Source: Vibrio salilacus
GTDB taxonomy: Bacteria > Pseudomonadota > Gammaproteobacteria > Enterobacterales > Vibrionaceae
DNA length: 64,000 bases
Reading direction: 5' to 3'
NCBI RefSeq assembly: GCF_002811245.1
Contig: NZ_NIVQ01000005.1
Coordinates: 124,001-188,000 of the forward strand
The notes under the pieces are model-generated. The model saw only the letters and a program-made list of their open reading frames with translations. It did not search any database and had not been told where the DNA came from. Both the position numbers and the translations under genes were made by a program. Shown here piece after piece: positions 38,610-46,908 of this stretch (its first letter is position 1; each line of letters begins with the position of its first letter).

Positions 38610-39626
38610 TTAACCAATCGGCTCCAACTGGTCAATTGGCCAACGTGGCGTTGCTTGTACAGCAAGATCGGCCACTTCACCATTTTTCAGACGTTGCATA
38701 CCTGCATACGCAATCATTGCACCATTGTCGGTACAAAATTCAGTACGCGGATAATAAACTTCACCACCAATTTTCTTTGCTAGCTGCTCAAGGTCAGAAC
38801 GCAGACGACGGTTAGCACTCACCCCACCTGCAATCACGATGCGCTTAAGGCCAGTTTGTTCCAATGCACGCTTACATTTAATGGTTAACGTGGCACAGAC
38901 TGCCTCTTCAAACGCCAGTGCAATATCTGCGCGGGTTTGTTCGCTAGCATCATTGGCAGCAATCGTATTGGCCGTAAAGGTTTTCAGCCCCGAGAAACTC
39001 ATATCCAAACCAGGACGGTCTGTCATTGGGCGTGGGAATTTAAAGCGACCCGGAGTGCCTTTCTCTGCCAATTTAGATAATAACGGGCCACCGGGGTAAT
39101 CTAGCCCCATCAGCTTAGCGGTTTTATCAAACGCTTCACCGGCCGCATCATCAATCGACTCACCTAAAATTTTGTACTCACCAATGCCTTTAACTTCCAC
39201 CATCATCGAGTGGCCACCCGACACCAAGACCGCAACAAATGGAAAAGGAGGCGGGTTGTCTTCAAGCATTGGAGCCAACAAATGCCCTTCCATATGATGC
39301 ACTGGTACTGCCGGCACGCCCCATGCGTAAGCAAGGCTGCGACCAATCGTTGCACCAACTAACAAGGCGCCGACCAAGCCTGGTCCTGCGGTGTAAGCAA
39401 CACCATCGATATCTTGCGGCGTTAAGTTCGCTTGTGCCATGGCCGCTTTAATAAGCGGTATGGTCTTTTTAACGTGATCACGGGAAGCCAGTTCCGGGAC
39501 AACACCGCCGTAGTCAGCGTGTAACTTTACTTGACTGTAAAGCTGATGGGAAAGTAAGCCTTTCTCATCGTCGTAAATAGCAATTCCTGTTTCATCACAA
39601 GAGGTTTCGATACCAATAATGCGCAT
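38610..39626 (-). CDS. tsaD: tRNA N6-adenosine threonylcarbamoyltransferase subunit TsaD
   Basis: Transfers the threonylcarbamoyl group to A37 of ANN-decoding tRNAs together with TsaB and TsaE; essential. The 338-residue protein has the ASKHA fold with [14 protein letters not shown] at the N-terminus, the iron/metal motif HHMEGHL, the [11 protein letters not shown] phosphate loop, and [12 protein letters not shown]. Length matches E. coli TsaD (337). It is divergent from rpsU, the standard gammaproteobacterial arrangement. Confidence 0.97.
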   Translation of the reverse strand: MRIIGIETSCDETGIAIYDDEKGLLSHQLYSQVKLHADYGGVVPELASRDHVKKTIPLIKAAMAQANLTPQDIDGVAYTAGPGLVGALLVGATIGRSLAYAWGVPAVPVHHMEGHLLAPMLEDNPPPFPFVAVLVSGGHSMMVEVKGIGEYKILGESIDDAAGEAFDKTAKLMGLDYPGGPLLSKLAEKGTPGRFKFPRPMTDRPGLDMSFSGLKTFTANTIAANDASEQTRADIALAFEEAVCATLTIKCKRALEQTGLKRIVIAGGVSANRRLRSDLEQLAKKIGGEVYYPRTEFCTDNGAMIAYAGMQRLKNGEVADLAVQATPRWPIDQLEPIG

Positions 39627-39728
39627 GGTTTACCTTGGATGTTTCTGTGTTTAATTCAAAATTGGCGCAATCTTACCGCGCCTTTGCTTTGCAAACAAAT
39701 TTTGTGCAAACTCTACCCAACAAAATAC

Positions 39729-39758
39729 TTTACAAAGCTAGTGTGATCAGATTAAAAT
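39729..39758 (+). promoter_or_regulatory. Candidate promoter of the rpsU-dnaG-rpoD operon
   Basis: TTTACA (39729-39734) and TAAAAT (39753-39758) are 18 bp apart, about 100 bp upstream of rpsU. I looked for, and did not find, a LexA box of the kind described at the E. coli operon. Confidence 0.45.
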
Positions 39759-39856
39759 TCCGCACCATTTTTGATCAAGCTGGTTATGACTGAAAATATT
39801 TAGTTCAGTCCACTAAGTTACCAGCGTTAACGAATAACCCCTGAGGTGAAAGGCAT

Positions 39857-40072
39857 ATGCCAGTAGTTAAAGTACGTGAAAACGAACCGTTCGACGTTGC
39901 ACTACGTCGTTTCAAGCGCTCTTGCGAAAAAGCAGGTATCCTTTCTGAAGTGCGTCGTCGTGAGCACTATGAAAAACCAACTACAGTTCGCAAACGCGCT
40001 AAAGCAGCAGCTCAAAAGCGTCACGCTAAGAAGCTAGCTCGCGAAAACGCTCGTCGCGTTCGCCTGTACTAA
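39857..40072 (+). CDS. rpsU: 30S ribosomal protein S21
   Basis: A small basic 30S protein needed for initiation on many mRNAs. The 71-residue sequence starts [21 protein letters not shown], the invariant S21 N-terminus, with the basic [16 protein letters not shown] tail. GAGGTGAAAGG gives a strong ribosome binding site. It opens the macromolecular-synthesis operon. Confidence 0.98.
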
Positions 40073-40098
40073 TAACTAAGTCCAAAAGGATTATAGTT

Positions 40099-40542
40099 AT
40101 GGCTCTTATTGACAAGCTCAAAGAAGAGCAAAAATTAGCGATGAAAGCCAAGGACAAAATGCGCCTTGGTACTATTCGTTTAGCCTTAGCAGCAATTAAG
40201 CAACGTGAAGTCGACGAACGGATTACTCTGGGCGATGACGACATTCTTGCCGTGCTGACTAAAATGGTTAAACAACGTCGCGATTCTGTCGCTCAATATG
40301 AATCAGCAAATCGTCAAGATTTAGCCGATGCTGAGAAAGCAGAAATTACGATACTTGAGGACTTTATGCCTCAACCGCTTAGCGAAGAAGAAGTCGCAAC
40401 ACTCATTGCCAGTGCAATGACTGAATCTGGCGCTGCGGGCATGCAAGACATGGGTAAAGTAATGGCTATTCTCAAGCCTCAGATTCAAGGGCGTGCAGAC
40501 ATGGGTAAAGTAAGCGGTTTAGTTCGCGCTAAATTGGCTTAA
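40099..40542 (+). CDS. yqeY: GatB/YqeY domain protein
   Basis: A 147-residue protein of the YqeY family, related to the C-terminal tRNA-binding domain of GatB/GatE amidotransferase subunits. Two helical bundles are visible: the N-terminal part (residues 1-90, with MRLGTIRLALAAIKQREVDE) and the C-terminal part with GMQDMGKVMAILKPQIQGRADM. Its biochemical role is unsettled. It is inserted between rpsU and dnaG, 26 bp after rpsU, an order frequent in vibrios and many other bacteria but not in E. coli. Confidence 0.93.
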   Translation: MALIDKLKEEQKLAMKAKDKMRLGTIRLALAAIKQREVDERITLGDDDILAVLTKMVKQRRDSVAQYESANRQDLADAEKAEITILEDFMPQPLSEEEVATLIASAMTESGAAGMQDMGKVMAILKPQIQGRADMGKVSGLVRAKLA

Positions 40543-40560
40543 CCTCCCAACCCAATTGCA

Positions 40561-40599
40561 GCAAGCCGTGCTCTCCTTTGGAATGCACGGCTTGTTTGT
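40561..40599 (+). terminator. Internal terminator/attenuator between yqeY and dnaG
   Basis: CAAGCCGTGC and GCACGGCTTG form a perfect 10-bp stem with a 13-nt loop and a short T-rich tail TTTGT. This is the position of the known E. coli T1 terminator that lowers dnaG relative to rpsU. Confidence 0.75.
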
Positions 40600-40648
40600 A
40601 TCTACCCTTTCGATGTTTTTAATAGTTAGTGCGTTTTTCTAAGGTTTT

Positions 40649-42406
40649 ATGGCAGGACACATCCCTCGCAGTTTCATTGATGACCTCCTCGCTCGACTCG
40701 ACATTGTCGACATTGTCGACGCTCGCGTAAAACTTAAGAAAAAAGGCAAAAACTACGGCGCTTGCTGCCCTTTCCATAACGAAAAAACACCGTCATTTAG
40801 TGTCTCGCAAGAAAAACAGTTTTACCACTGTTTCGGCTGTGGTGTGCACGGCAACGCCATCGACTTTATGATGGAGTACGAACGTCTTGATTTTGTCGAA
40901 GCCATTGAAGAACTCGCCTCATTTCTAGGGCTTGATGTTCCTCGTGAGCAGCGTCAAGGTGGCGATTTCAACACTAACCAACCCCAAGTCAATTCCGAGC
41001 AAAAACGAAATCTTTACGACTTGATGGGCAGCATTGCACAGTTTTATCGCGATCAGCTTAAACAACCCAGCAGTAAAGTGGCCATCGAGTATTTAAAAGA
41101 TCGTGGGCTTTCTGGGCAAGTTGTGCAAAAGTTTGGTATCGGTTATGTGGCGGATGAGTGGGATCTGGTACGCAAAAACTTTGGTCAAACCCCACAGACG
41201 CAAGAGATGCTCGTTTCCGGCGGTATGCTGATTGAAAACGACAAGGGCAATCGCTATGACCGTTTTCGCGGTAGGGTGATGTTCCCGATCCGAGATCGCC
41301 GTGGTCGAGTGATTGGTTTTGGTGGCCGCGTGATTGGCGATGGCACACCAAAATATCTCAACTCACCTGAAACACCGATATTTCACAAAGGCAAAGAGCT
41401 ATACGGCCTGTATGAAGTGATGCAAGCGCATCGCGAGCCGAAACAGATTTTAGTCGTAGAAGGTTATATGGATGTGGTGGCGCTGGCGCAATATGGGGTC
41501 GATTACTCCGTGGCGTCACTGGGCACCTCAACAACTGGTGATCATATCCAGCTTTTGTTCCGCCAAACCAATACGGTCGTGTGTTGCTACGATGGTGACC
41601 GAGCGGGTAAAGAAGCGGCATGGCGAGCATTAGAAAATGCGTTGCAGTACCTTAAAACGGGCAACACACTCAAGTTCCTTTTTTTGCCAGATGGCGAAGA
41701 TCCTGACAGTTATGTGCGTCAACATGGTAAAGAAGCTTTCGAACAACAAATAAAGCAAGCAACGCCACTCTCGAACTATCTGTTTGATAACCTAATTGGG
41801 ATTCATCAGTTGAATCTTGGCAGTAACGAAGGTAAATCGGCCCTTCGCGCACACGCGAGTGCATTGATCGAAAAAATCCCCGATCCGTACTTCCAAGAAC
41901 TATTAGAGAAATTGCTTGATGAGCGGACAGGCTTTGATAATCGCTTACGCCAGTCACGTAACAAACGTAGTGTAACTCGATCTCAACCGCACAAAGAGAT
42001 CAAACGTACACCAATGCGACAAGTGGTCACTTTGCTTATTCAAAATCCGAGCTATGCTGAAATGGTACCAGACCTCTCGAGCGTAAGAGAATTATCAGTA
42101 CCAGGCTTAAGTTTATTTGTGGAAGTGCTTGAATATTGTCATCAGCATCCCAATATCACTACAGGCCAGTTACTTGAGTATTGGCGAAATAGTCGCCACG
42201 AAGCACTAATGTCGCGTCTTGCAGGGTGGGAAATCCCCCTCGATGACGACAACGAGCAAGATATATTTTTAGATTCATTGGACAAGATACTTGCCCAATG
42301 CGTTGAAAAACAAATTGAAAACCTGCAGGCCAAAGAAAGAAGTGTCGGTTTATCAACCGAAGAGAGAAGGGAGCTGCTAGCATTAATGCTAGATTTAAAA
42401 GCGTAA
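40649..42406 (+). CDS. dnaG: DNA primase DnaG
   Basis: Makes RNA primers for replication forks. The 585-residue protein has an N-terminal zinc domain with C40, H43, C61 and C64 (CCPFHNEKTPSF...CFGCG), an RNA polymerase core with the TOPRIM motifs VVEGYMDVVAL and YDGDRAGKEA, and a C-terminal helical DnaB-binding domain from about residue 430. Length matches E. coli (581). It lies between yqeY and rpoD. Confidence 0.97.
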   Translation: MAGHIPRSFIDDLLARLDIVDIVDARVKLKKKGKNYGACCPFHNEKTPSFSVSQEKQFYHCFGCGVHGNAIDFMMEYERLDFVEAIEELASFLGLDVPREQRQGGDFNTNQPQVNSEQKRNLYDLMGSIAQFYRDQLKQPSSKVAIEYLKDRGLSGQVVQKFGIGYVADEWDLVRKNFGQTPQTQEMLVSGGMLIENDKGNRYDRFRGRVMFPIRDRRGRVIGFGGRVIGDGTPKYLNSPETPIFHKGKELYGLYEVMQAHREPKQILVVEGYMDVVALAQYGVDYSVASLGTSTTGDHIQLLFRQTNTVVCCYDGDRAGKEAAWRALENALQYLKTGNTLKFLFLPDGEDPDSYVRQHGKEAFEQQIKQATPLSNYLFDNLIGIHQLNLGSNEGKSALRAHASALIEKIPDPYFQELLEKLLDERTGFDNRLRQSRNKRSVTRSQPHKEIKRTPMRQVVTLLIQNPSYAEMVPDLSSVRELSVPGLSLFVEVLEYCHQHPNITTGQLLEYWRNSRHEALMSRLAGWEIPLDDDNEQDIFLDSLDKILAQCVEKQIENLQAKERSVGLSTEERRELLALMLDLKA

Positions 42407-42417
42407 CCCTGTTCGAT

Positions 42418-42446
42418 TAGTCAGCAATAAATAAATTTGTTATGAT
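42418..42446 (+). promoter_or_regulatory. Candidate rpoD promoter with extended -10
   Basis: TAGTCA and TATGAT are 17 bp apart, and the -10 is preceded by TGT (extended -10, TGn). It lies in the 98-bp gap after dnaG, so rpoD can be transcribed separately from the operon. Confidence 0.5.
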
Positions 42447-42504
42447 GTGTGGTTTGCAACTCGCATACTAATTCCTTCACCAGATACTAAGTTGGATACC
42501 GTCT

Positions 42505-44358
42505 ATGGATCAAAATCCGCAGTCACAGCTAAAACAACTTGTCATTAAAGGCAAGGAACAGGGCTATCTGACATACGCAGAAGTAAACGATCATCTGCCG
42601 GCAGAAATTGTCGATTCAGAGCAGGTCGAAGATATCATTCAGATGATTAACGACATGGGCATCCGAGTAGTAGAAACTGCTCCTGACGCCGATGACCTAG
42701 CACTGAACGATGACGATACAATCACCGATGAAGATGCGGCCGAAGCGGCTGCAGCTGCGCTTTCAAGCGTAGAAAGTGAAATCGGCCGCACCACTGACCC
42801 TGTGCGCATGTACATGCGTGAAATGGGTACAGTTGAGCTATTGACTCGTGAAGGCGAGATCGATATCGCCAAGCGTATTGAAGATGGTATTAACCAAGTT
42901 CAAAATGCAGTTGCGGAGTATCCGGGCACTATCCCATATATTCTTGAACAGTTTGATAAAGTTCAAGCCGAAGAGCTACGCCTTACTGACCTTATCAATG
43001 GCTTTGTTGATCCTGATGCCGATGAAACTGCAGCACCCACTGCGACTCATATCGGTTCGGAACTCGCTGAGTCTGATCTGAAAGATGAAGATAAGGAAGA
43101 GGAAGATAAGGAAGAAGACGATGAGGATGAAGAAGAGGAAGATACAGGTATCGATCCTGAGCTTGCTCTTGAGAAATTCACATCGCTGCGTAACACATTC
43201 CAAAACTATCAGTTAGCGTGCAACGAATACGGTAGAGAAAGCCCGAAAGCGCAAATCGCCCACGAGCTTGTTATTGACGTATTTAAAGAGTTCCGTCTAA
43301 CACCAAAACAGTTTGATTACTTAGTAAACGAGCTGCGTAAGTCGATGGAACGTGTCCGTACCCAAGAACGCCTGATCATGAAGGCGACCGTTGAGTACGG
43401 TAAGATGCCGAAGAAATCATTCATTACCCTATTCACTGGTAATGAATCAAGTGAAGCTTGGTTAGATGAGATTCTTGCATCGGATAAACCGTATGCAGAA
43501 AAAATCCGCCGTAGCGAAGAAGATATTCGTCGTTCAATCGCCAAACTGAAAGTGATCGAAAAAGAGACGTCTTTAACAGTACAAAACATTAAGGACATCA
43601 GCCGTCGTATGTCTATCGGCGAAGCGAAAGCTCGCCGTGCGAAGAAAGAGATGGTTGAAGCGAACTTACGTTTGGTTATTTCTATCGCTAAAAAGTACAC
43701 CAACCGTGGTCTACAATTCTTGGATCTGATTCAAGAAGGTAACATCGGTCTGATGAAAGCGGTAGATAAGTTCGAATATCGTCGTGGTTACAAGTTCTCG
43801 ACCTATGCTACTTGGTGGATTCGTCAGGCGATCACGCGCTCAATTGCAGACCAAGCACGCACCATCCGTATTCCGGTGCACATGATCGAAACGATCAACA
43901 AGCTCAACCGTATCTCGCGTCAAATGCTTCAAGAGATGGGTCGTGAGCCGCTACCGGAAGAACTGGCCGAGCGTATGCAAATGCCAGAGGATAAGATCCG
44001 TAAAGTACTGAAAATTGCTAAAGAGCCAATCTCTATGGAGACACCTATCGGTGACGATGAAGATTCGCATCTTGGTGATTTCATCGAGGATACCACTCTA
44101 GAACTGCCATTAGACTCCGCGACTTCAACCAGTCTTAGAGTGGCAACCAAAGACGTTCTAGCGGGTTTAACACCTCGTGAAGCTAAAGTACTGCGTATGC
44201 GTTTTGGCATCGATATGAACACTGACCATACTTTGGAAGAAGTAGGTAAGCAGTTCGACGTAACCCGTGAGCGTATTCGTCAAATCGAAGCAAAAGCATT
44301 GCGTAAGCTTCGTCACCCTAGCCGCTCAGAAACTCTGCGCAGCTTCCTTGACGAGTAA
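42505..44358 (+). CDS. rpoD: RNA polymerase primary sigma factor RpoD (sigma-70)
   Basis: The housekeeping sigma factor. The 617-residue protein has region 1.1 (residues 1-80), region 1.2 ([19 protein letters not shown] near 95), a non-conserved region of about 250 residues that includes an acidic run rich in Glu/Asp/Lys near 190-215, region 2 ([21 protein letters not shown] and [15 protein letters not shown]), region 3 and region 4 with the helix-turn-helix [19 protein letters not shown]. Length matches the gammaproteobacterial form. It closes the operon. Confidence 0.98.
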   Translation: MDQNPQSQLKQLVIKGKEQGYLTYAEVNDHLPAEIVDSEQVEDIIQMINDMGIRVVETAPDADDLALNDDDTITDEDAAEAAAAALSSVESEIGRTTDPVRMYMREMGTVELLTREGEIDIAKRIEDGINQVQNAVAEYPGTIPYILEQFDKVQAEELRLTDLINGFVDPDADETAAPTATHIGSELAESDLKDEDKEEEDKEEDDEDEEEEDTGIDPELALEKFTSLRNTFQNYQLACNEYGRESPKAQIAHELVIDVFKEFRLTPKQFDYLVNELRKSMERVRTQERLIMKATVEYGKMPKKSFITLFTGNESSEAWLDEILASDKPYAEKIRRSEEDIRRSIAKLKVIEKETSLTVQNIKDISRRMSIGEAKARRAKKEMVEANLRLVISIAKKYTNRGLQFLDLIQEGNIGLMKAVDKFEYRRGYKFSTYATWWIRQAITRSIADQARTIRIPVHMIETINKLNRISRQMLQEMGREPLPEELAERMQMPEDKIRKVLKIAKEPISMETPIGDDEDSHLGDFIEDTTLELPLDSATSTSLRVATKDVLAGLTPREAKVLRMRFGIDMNTDHTLEEVGKQFDVTRERIRQIEAKALRKLRHPSRSETLRSFLDE

Positions 44359-44386
44359 TTACAGCTGTTATTTGGCATGATTGATT

Positions 44387-44414
44387 AAAAGGTGAGCAGA
44401 AGCTCACCTTTTTT
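44387..44414 (+). terminator. Intrinsic terminator of rpoD
   Basis: GGTGAGC and GCTCACC pair around a 4-nt loop and are followed by six T. Confidence 0.92.
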
Positions 44415-44469
44415 GTCTCAATTGGATTTAAGTGGATAAAATCTAAGCGCATTTACCCTATCTACTGGC

Positions 44470-44498
44470 TAGACAGCTAGATCCTCATCCCCTATAAT
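44470..44498 (+). promoter_or_regulatory. Promoter of the tRNA-Ile2 gene
   Basis: TAGACA (44470-44475) and a perfect TATAAT (44493-44498) are separated by 17 bp. Transcription would start about 5 nt before the tRNA, after a C-rich discriminator. Confidence 0.7.
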
Positions 44499-44510
44499 CA
44501 ATCCCCTAAC

Positions 44511-44586
44511 GGCCCCTTAGCTCAGTGGTTAGAGCAGTCGACTCATAATCGATTGGTCCGCAGTTCAAGTCTGCGAGGGGCCACCA
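44511..44586 (+). tRNA. ileX: tRNA-Ile2 with CAU anticodon (ileX/ileY type)
   Basis: A 76-nt cloverleaf: acceptor GGCCCCT/AGGGGCC with encoded CCA, D-loop AGTGGTTA, anticodon loop CTCATAA with anticodon CAU, and T-arm CGCAG/CTGCG with TTCAAGT. The body matches the E. coli AUA-reading isoleucine tRNA rather than either methionine tRNA; its C34 is converted to lysidine by TilS. It follows rpoD, as ileX does in E. coli. It has its own promoter and terminator. Confidence 0.95.
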
Positions 44587-44594
44587 AATTTTAG

Positions 44595-44629
44595 AAGGCG
44601 TAGCAGGTCAATACCTGCTACGCCTTTTA
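44595..44629. terminator. Bidirectional terminator after tRNA-Ile2
   Basis: AAGGCGTAGCAGGT and its complement form a perfect 14-bp stem with loop CAAT, flanked by T-runs on both sides. It serves the tRNA and the convergent HD-GYP gene. Confidence 0.93.
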
Positions 44630-44633
44630 GCTT

Positions 44634-45773
44634 TCAATAACACCCATCTTTAGGATCGCGTTCCGGGTAACGCGCTATAATCGCCTTGAGTGAATGTTGA
44701 TGCTCACGCAGCACGTTGACGCAATCACGATCTAACTTCCCCTCGCCTACCATCTTCTCTAGCTCTAACAAGGCATAAGGAATCGACCACGCTTGCTTAT
44801 AGGGTTTATGGCTAGTCAAAGCATCAAAAATATTGGCAACGCAGACAATACGGGCACTGATTGGTATTTCTTCTGCTCTCAGGTGACGCGGGTAGCCACT
44901 ACCATCTAAAAATTCATAGTGATAGGCAATAATATCGTGAAATAATTCGATACTTGGATGTTGCACTTCTCCCAGCTCCAAAGCGATCTGCTCAAGTAGG
45001 CTCTCTCCCTGGAAAATATGATTTTGTAGTAATGTTAGTTCTTGCGAAGTCAATGGCGTTTGTTTACACAGCAGCTTCGCAGGCAACATGACTTTACCGA
45101 TATCATGAAATTGCGCAAACAACGTTAAGTGCTCGACCCACTCATCATCAAGGTCATACTGTTCAGTAAGTCCGAGAGCAATCATATTGCTATAATCGGC
45201 CACTCTTTGCTTGTGCGCGTAAGATTCTCGTTGATATGCAGGTGAACGGGCCACCAAACGGTGTGCTTTTTCAACGAGCTCATTCACTAATTCAAATTCA
45301 GAAAGAATCGCACTCTGAAGCATGTCAATGTAGGGCTTTAATATCGAAAAGTCCTGCGCATCAAAAGCCATTTTTTGATAAGAAATAAGGAAAATAAAAC
45401 CACGGAATTGACGAGCCGAAAAGGTTGGTATGACTAGGCTCGATTGATAGCCTTCGCCGATTAATGAGTCAATCAGCGTTGAAGTACGTAAATGATGTAA
45501 ATCCGATAAGATAATATACCCGCGTGTTTCAATACAATGTTTAAGTGCGGGCAAGGCGCTGATTGGCGCTTTATCATGAGCAAGACTTAATGCCAGACCC
45601 GAACTATCGGCATAGGTTTTAAGTAAGTGATCCCGCGTATTATAAAGCACAAAGCACACCCTATCGACCTGCGAATGATGAACTTTCATACGCTTATGTA
45701 GACTGACTAATTGTTGATTCAACGGGTGTTGGCACGGCCTACGCACAGCCATACGCTCAATTGCAACTTCCAT
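44634..45773 (-). CDS. HD-GYP domain protein with N-terminal GAF-like domain, variant metal site
   Basis: A 379-residue protein whose C-terminal half (from about residue 185) is an HD-GYP domain, a family of cyclic-di-GMP phosphodiesterases. Visible motifs are HKQRVADYS, FHDIGK (His223, Asp224), KTPL-type QTPLTSQE, NHIFQG, HYEFLDGSGYP and FDALTSHKPYK. Two usual metal-ligand positions differ: the HHE motif reads HYE (Tyr286) and the VAD motif reads VAN (Asn314). The N-terminal ~165 residues resemble a GAF sensor domain. The start used is the ATG at 45773; an in-frame GTG lies two codons upstream. It stands alone. Catalysis is uncertain; sensing or partner binding are alternatives. Confidence 0.85.
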   Translation of the reverse strand: MEVAIERMAVRRPCQHPLNQQLVSLHKRMKVHHSQVDRVCFVLYNTRDHLLKTYADSSGLALSLAHDKAPISALPALKHCIETRGYIILSDLHHLRTSTLIDSLIGEGYQSSLVIPTFSARQFRGFIFLISYQKMAFDAQDFSILKPYIDMLQSAILSEFELVNELVEKAHRLVARSPAYQRESYAHKQRVADYSNMIALGLTEQYDLDDEWVEHLTLFAQFHDIGKVMLPAKLLCKQTPLTSQELTLLQNHIFQGESLLEQIALELGEVQHPSIELFHDIIAYHYEFLDGSGYPRHLRAEEIPISARIVCVANIFDALTSHKPYKQAWSIPYALLELEKMVGEGKLDRDCVNVLREHQHSLKAIIARYPERDPKDGCY

Positions 45774-45909
45774 GATCACACACTATTTCTTTTCTCTACT
45801 CAAACAAGTGTAGTTATAGTGGCGACACTCTCACAAATAATAAGTCACTAAATTTGCTATTTTATTGATCTAATCCCAGTCACGCTCAACATTCGTTGCT
45901 CAAAACACG

Positions 45910-46761
45910 TTAAAAGCCTTTACTTTTCTTTATCAAATCATAAGCATTTTGAATTTCTTGTGCTTTCTCTTTCGCGACGTTCATCATCTCTGGCGGCAGA
46001 CCTTTGGCCATCAGCTTATCAGGGTGGTGTTCATTCATAAGCTTGCGGTAAGCACGCTTAATTGTTTTTGCATCCGCACTACTATCAATGCCAAGTGATT
46101 TATAGGCATTACTCAACTGGTCAGCGCTCGTTGCCTGCTGCCAATCGCCATTCGACTGATGAGACTGGCCTTGCCCTGAACCAGAAAAACCGCCCTGTTG
46201 GAAACGAAATGCGGCTTCTTGCATGCGCAAACGCTGCTCTAACTGATCAGATGAAAATCCCAGTCCGCGCGCAATCTTATGCAGTACATTGCGCTCGCTC
46301 GGATGCAGATCACCATCCGCAAAGGCGGCTGATATCTGTAGTTCTAAGAAAAACTGGATTAAGTCAAAACGACCACTTGACGAAATACGGACTCGCTCCA
46401 ACACGGTTTCCAATGGGAAACCAGACTCTTTCCCTTCACGAAAAGCCTCTTGAGCGGAACGACGCTGCTCACCATGCAGGCCCATTCGATCCATCATCAT
46501 GGTTGCAAGCTGAATCTCTTCACGAGTCACTTGGCCTTTCGCTTTAGCCACATGCCCCATCACCGCAAACGCTGCTTTAAAGAACTCTTCCTGACGCTCG
46601 GTTTGGCTCGGGCCACCACCAAATCCAGAATTAAAACCCGCTTGACGCAAGCGACGTGCTTTATCGAATTGGTGACCAATAAATAGGCCGAATAATGCAC
46701 CGAACGGCCCACCTAATAGTAAGCCAAAAAATGCGCCAAGAATTTTGCCAAAAATATGCAT
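45910..46761 (-). CDS. djlA: Co-chaperone DjlA
   Basis: A membrane-anchored J-domain protein that stimulates DnaK and is linked to capsule and stress signalling in E. coli. The 283-residue protein has an N-terminal membrane segment with GxxxG spacing (ILGAFFGLLLGGPFGALFGLFIG), a TerB-like helical domain near 55-180, a Gln/Ser/Gly-rich linker near 190-215 and a C-terminal J domain with the HPD motif in MNEHHPDKL. It is divergent from lptD, as in E. coli. Confidence 0.96.
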   Translation of the reverse strand: MHIFGKILGAFFGLLLGGPFGALFGLFIGHQFDKARRLRQAGFNSGFGGGPSQTERQEEFFKAAFAVMGHVAKAKGQVTREEIQLATMMMDRMGLHGEQRRSAQEAFREGKESGFPLETVLERVRISSSGRFDLIQFFLELQISAAFADGDLHPSERNVLHKIARGLGFSSDQLEQRLRMQEAAFRFQQGGFSGSGQGQSHQSNGDWQQATSADQLSNAYKSLGIDSSADAKTIKRAYRKLMNEHHPDKLMAKGLPPEMMNVAKEKAQEIQNAYDLIKKSKGF

Positions 46762-46778
46762 TATGTGCTCTCAATCTA

Positions 46779-46808
46779 TGAATTTTTACATCGCAACGCG
46801 GTCTGATA
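46779..46808 (+). promoter_or_regulatory. Candidate sigma-E promoter of lptD-surA
   Basis: TGAATTT at 46779-46785 (5 of 7 to GGAACTT) and TCTGA at 46802-46806 are 16 bp apart. Envelope-stress control of lptD and surA by sigma-E is known in E. coli; here it is inferred from the sequence. Confidence 0.4.
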
Positions 46809-46908
46809 GTGCTGTTAGCTACAAATTACTTTATGATAAGGACCGTTTTATTTTCATTCGGTCACCTATTCACCGGATATATCAAGTTCAACAGGATAGT
46901 CAAACTCG

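Noticed and set aside
39627..39856. LexA box expected from the E. coli rpsU-dnaG-rpoD operon
   Set aside because: No CTGT-N8-ACAG element found in the tsaD-rpsU gap.
44511..44586. Reading the CAU tRNA as a methionine tRNA
   Set aside because: Acceptor stem GGCCCCU and the body match the isoleucine-2 type and the rpoD-ileX neighbourhood, not initiator or elongator tRNA-Met.
46062..46547. Plus-strand open frame of 161 codons
   Set aside because: Antisense to djlA, which has a full J domain and TerB-like domain.
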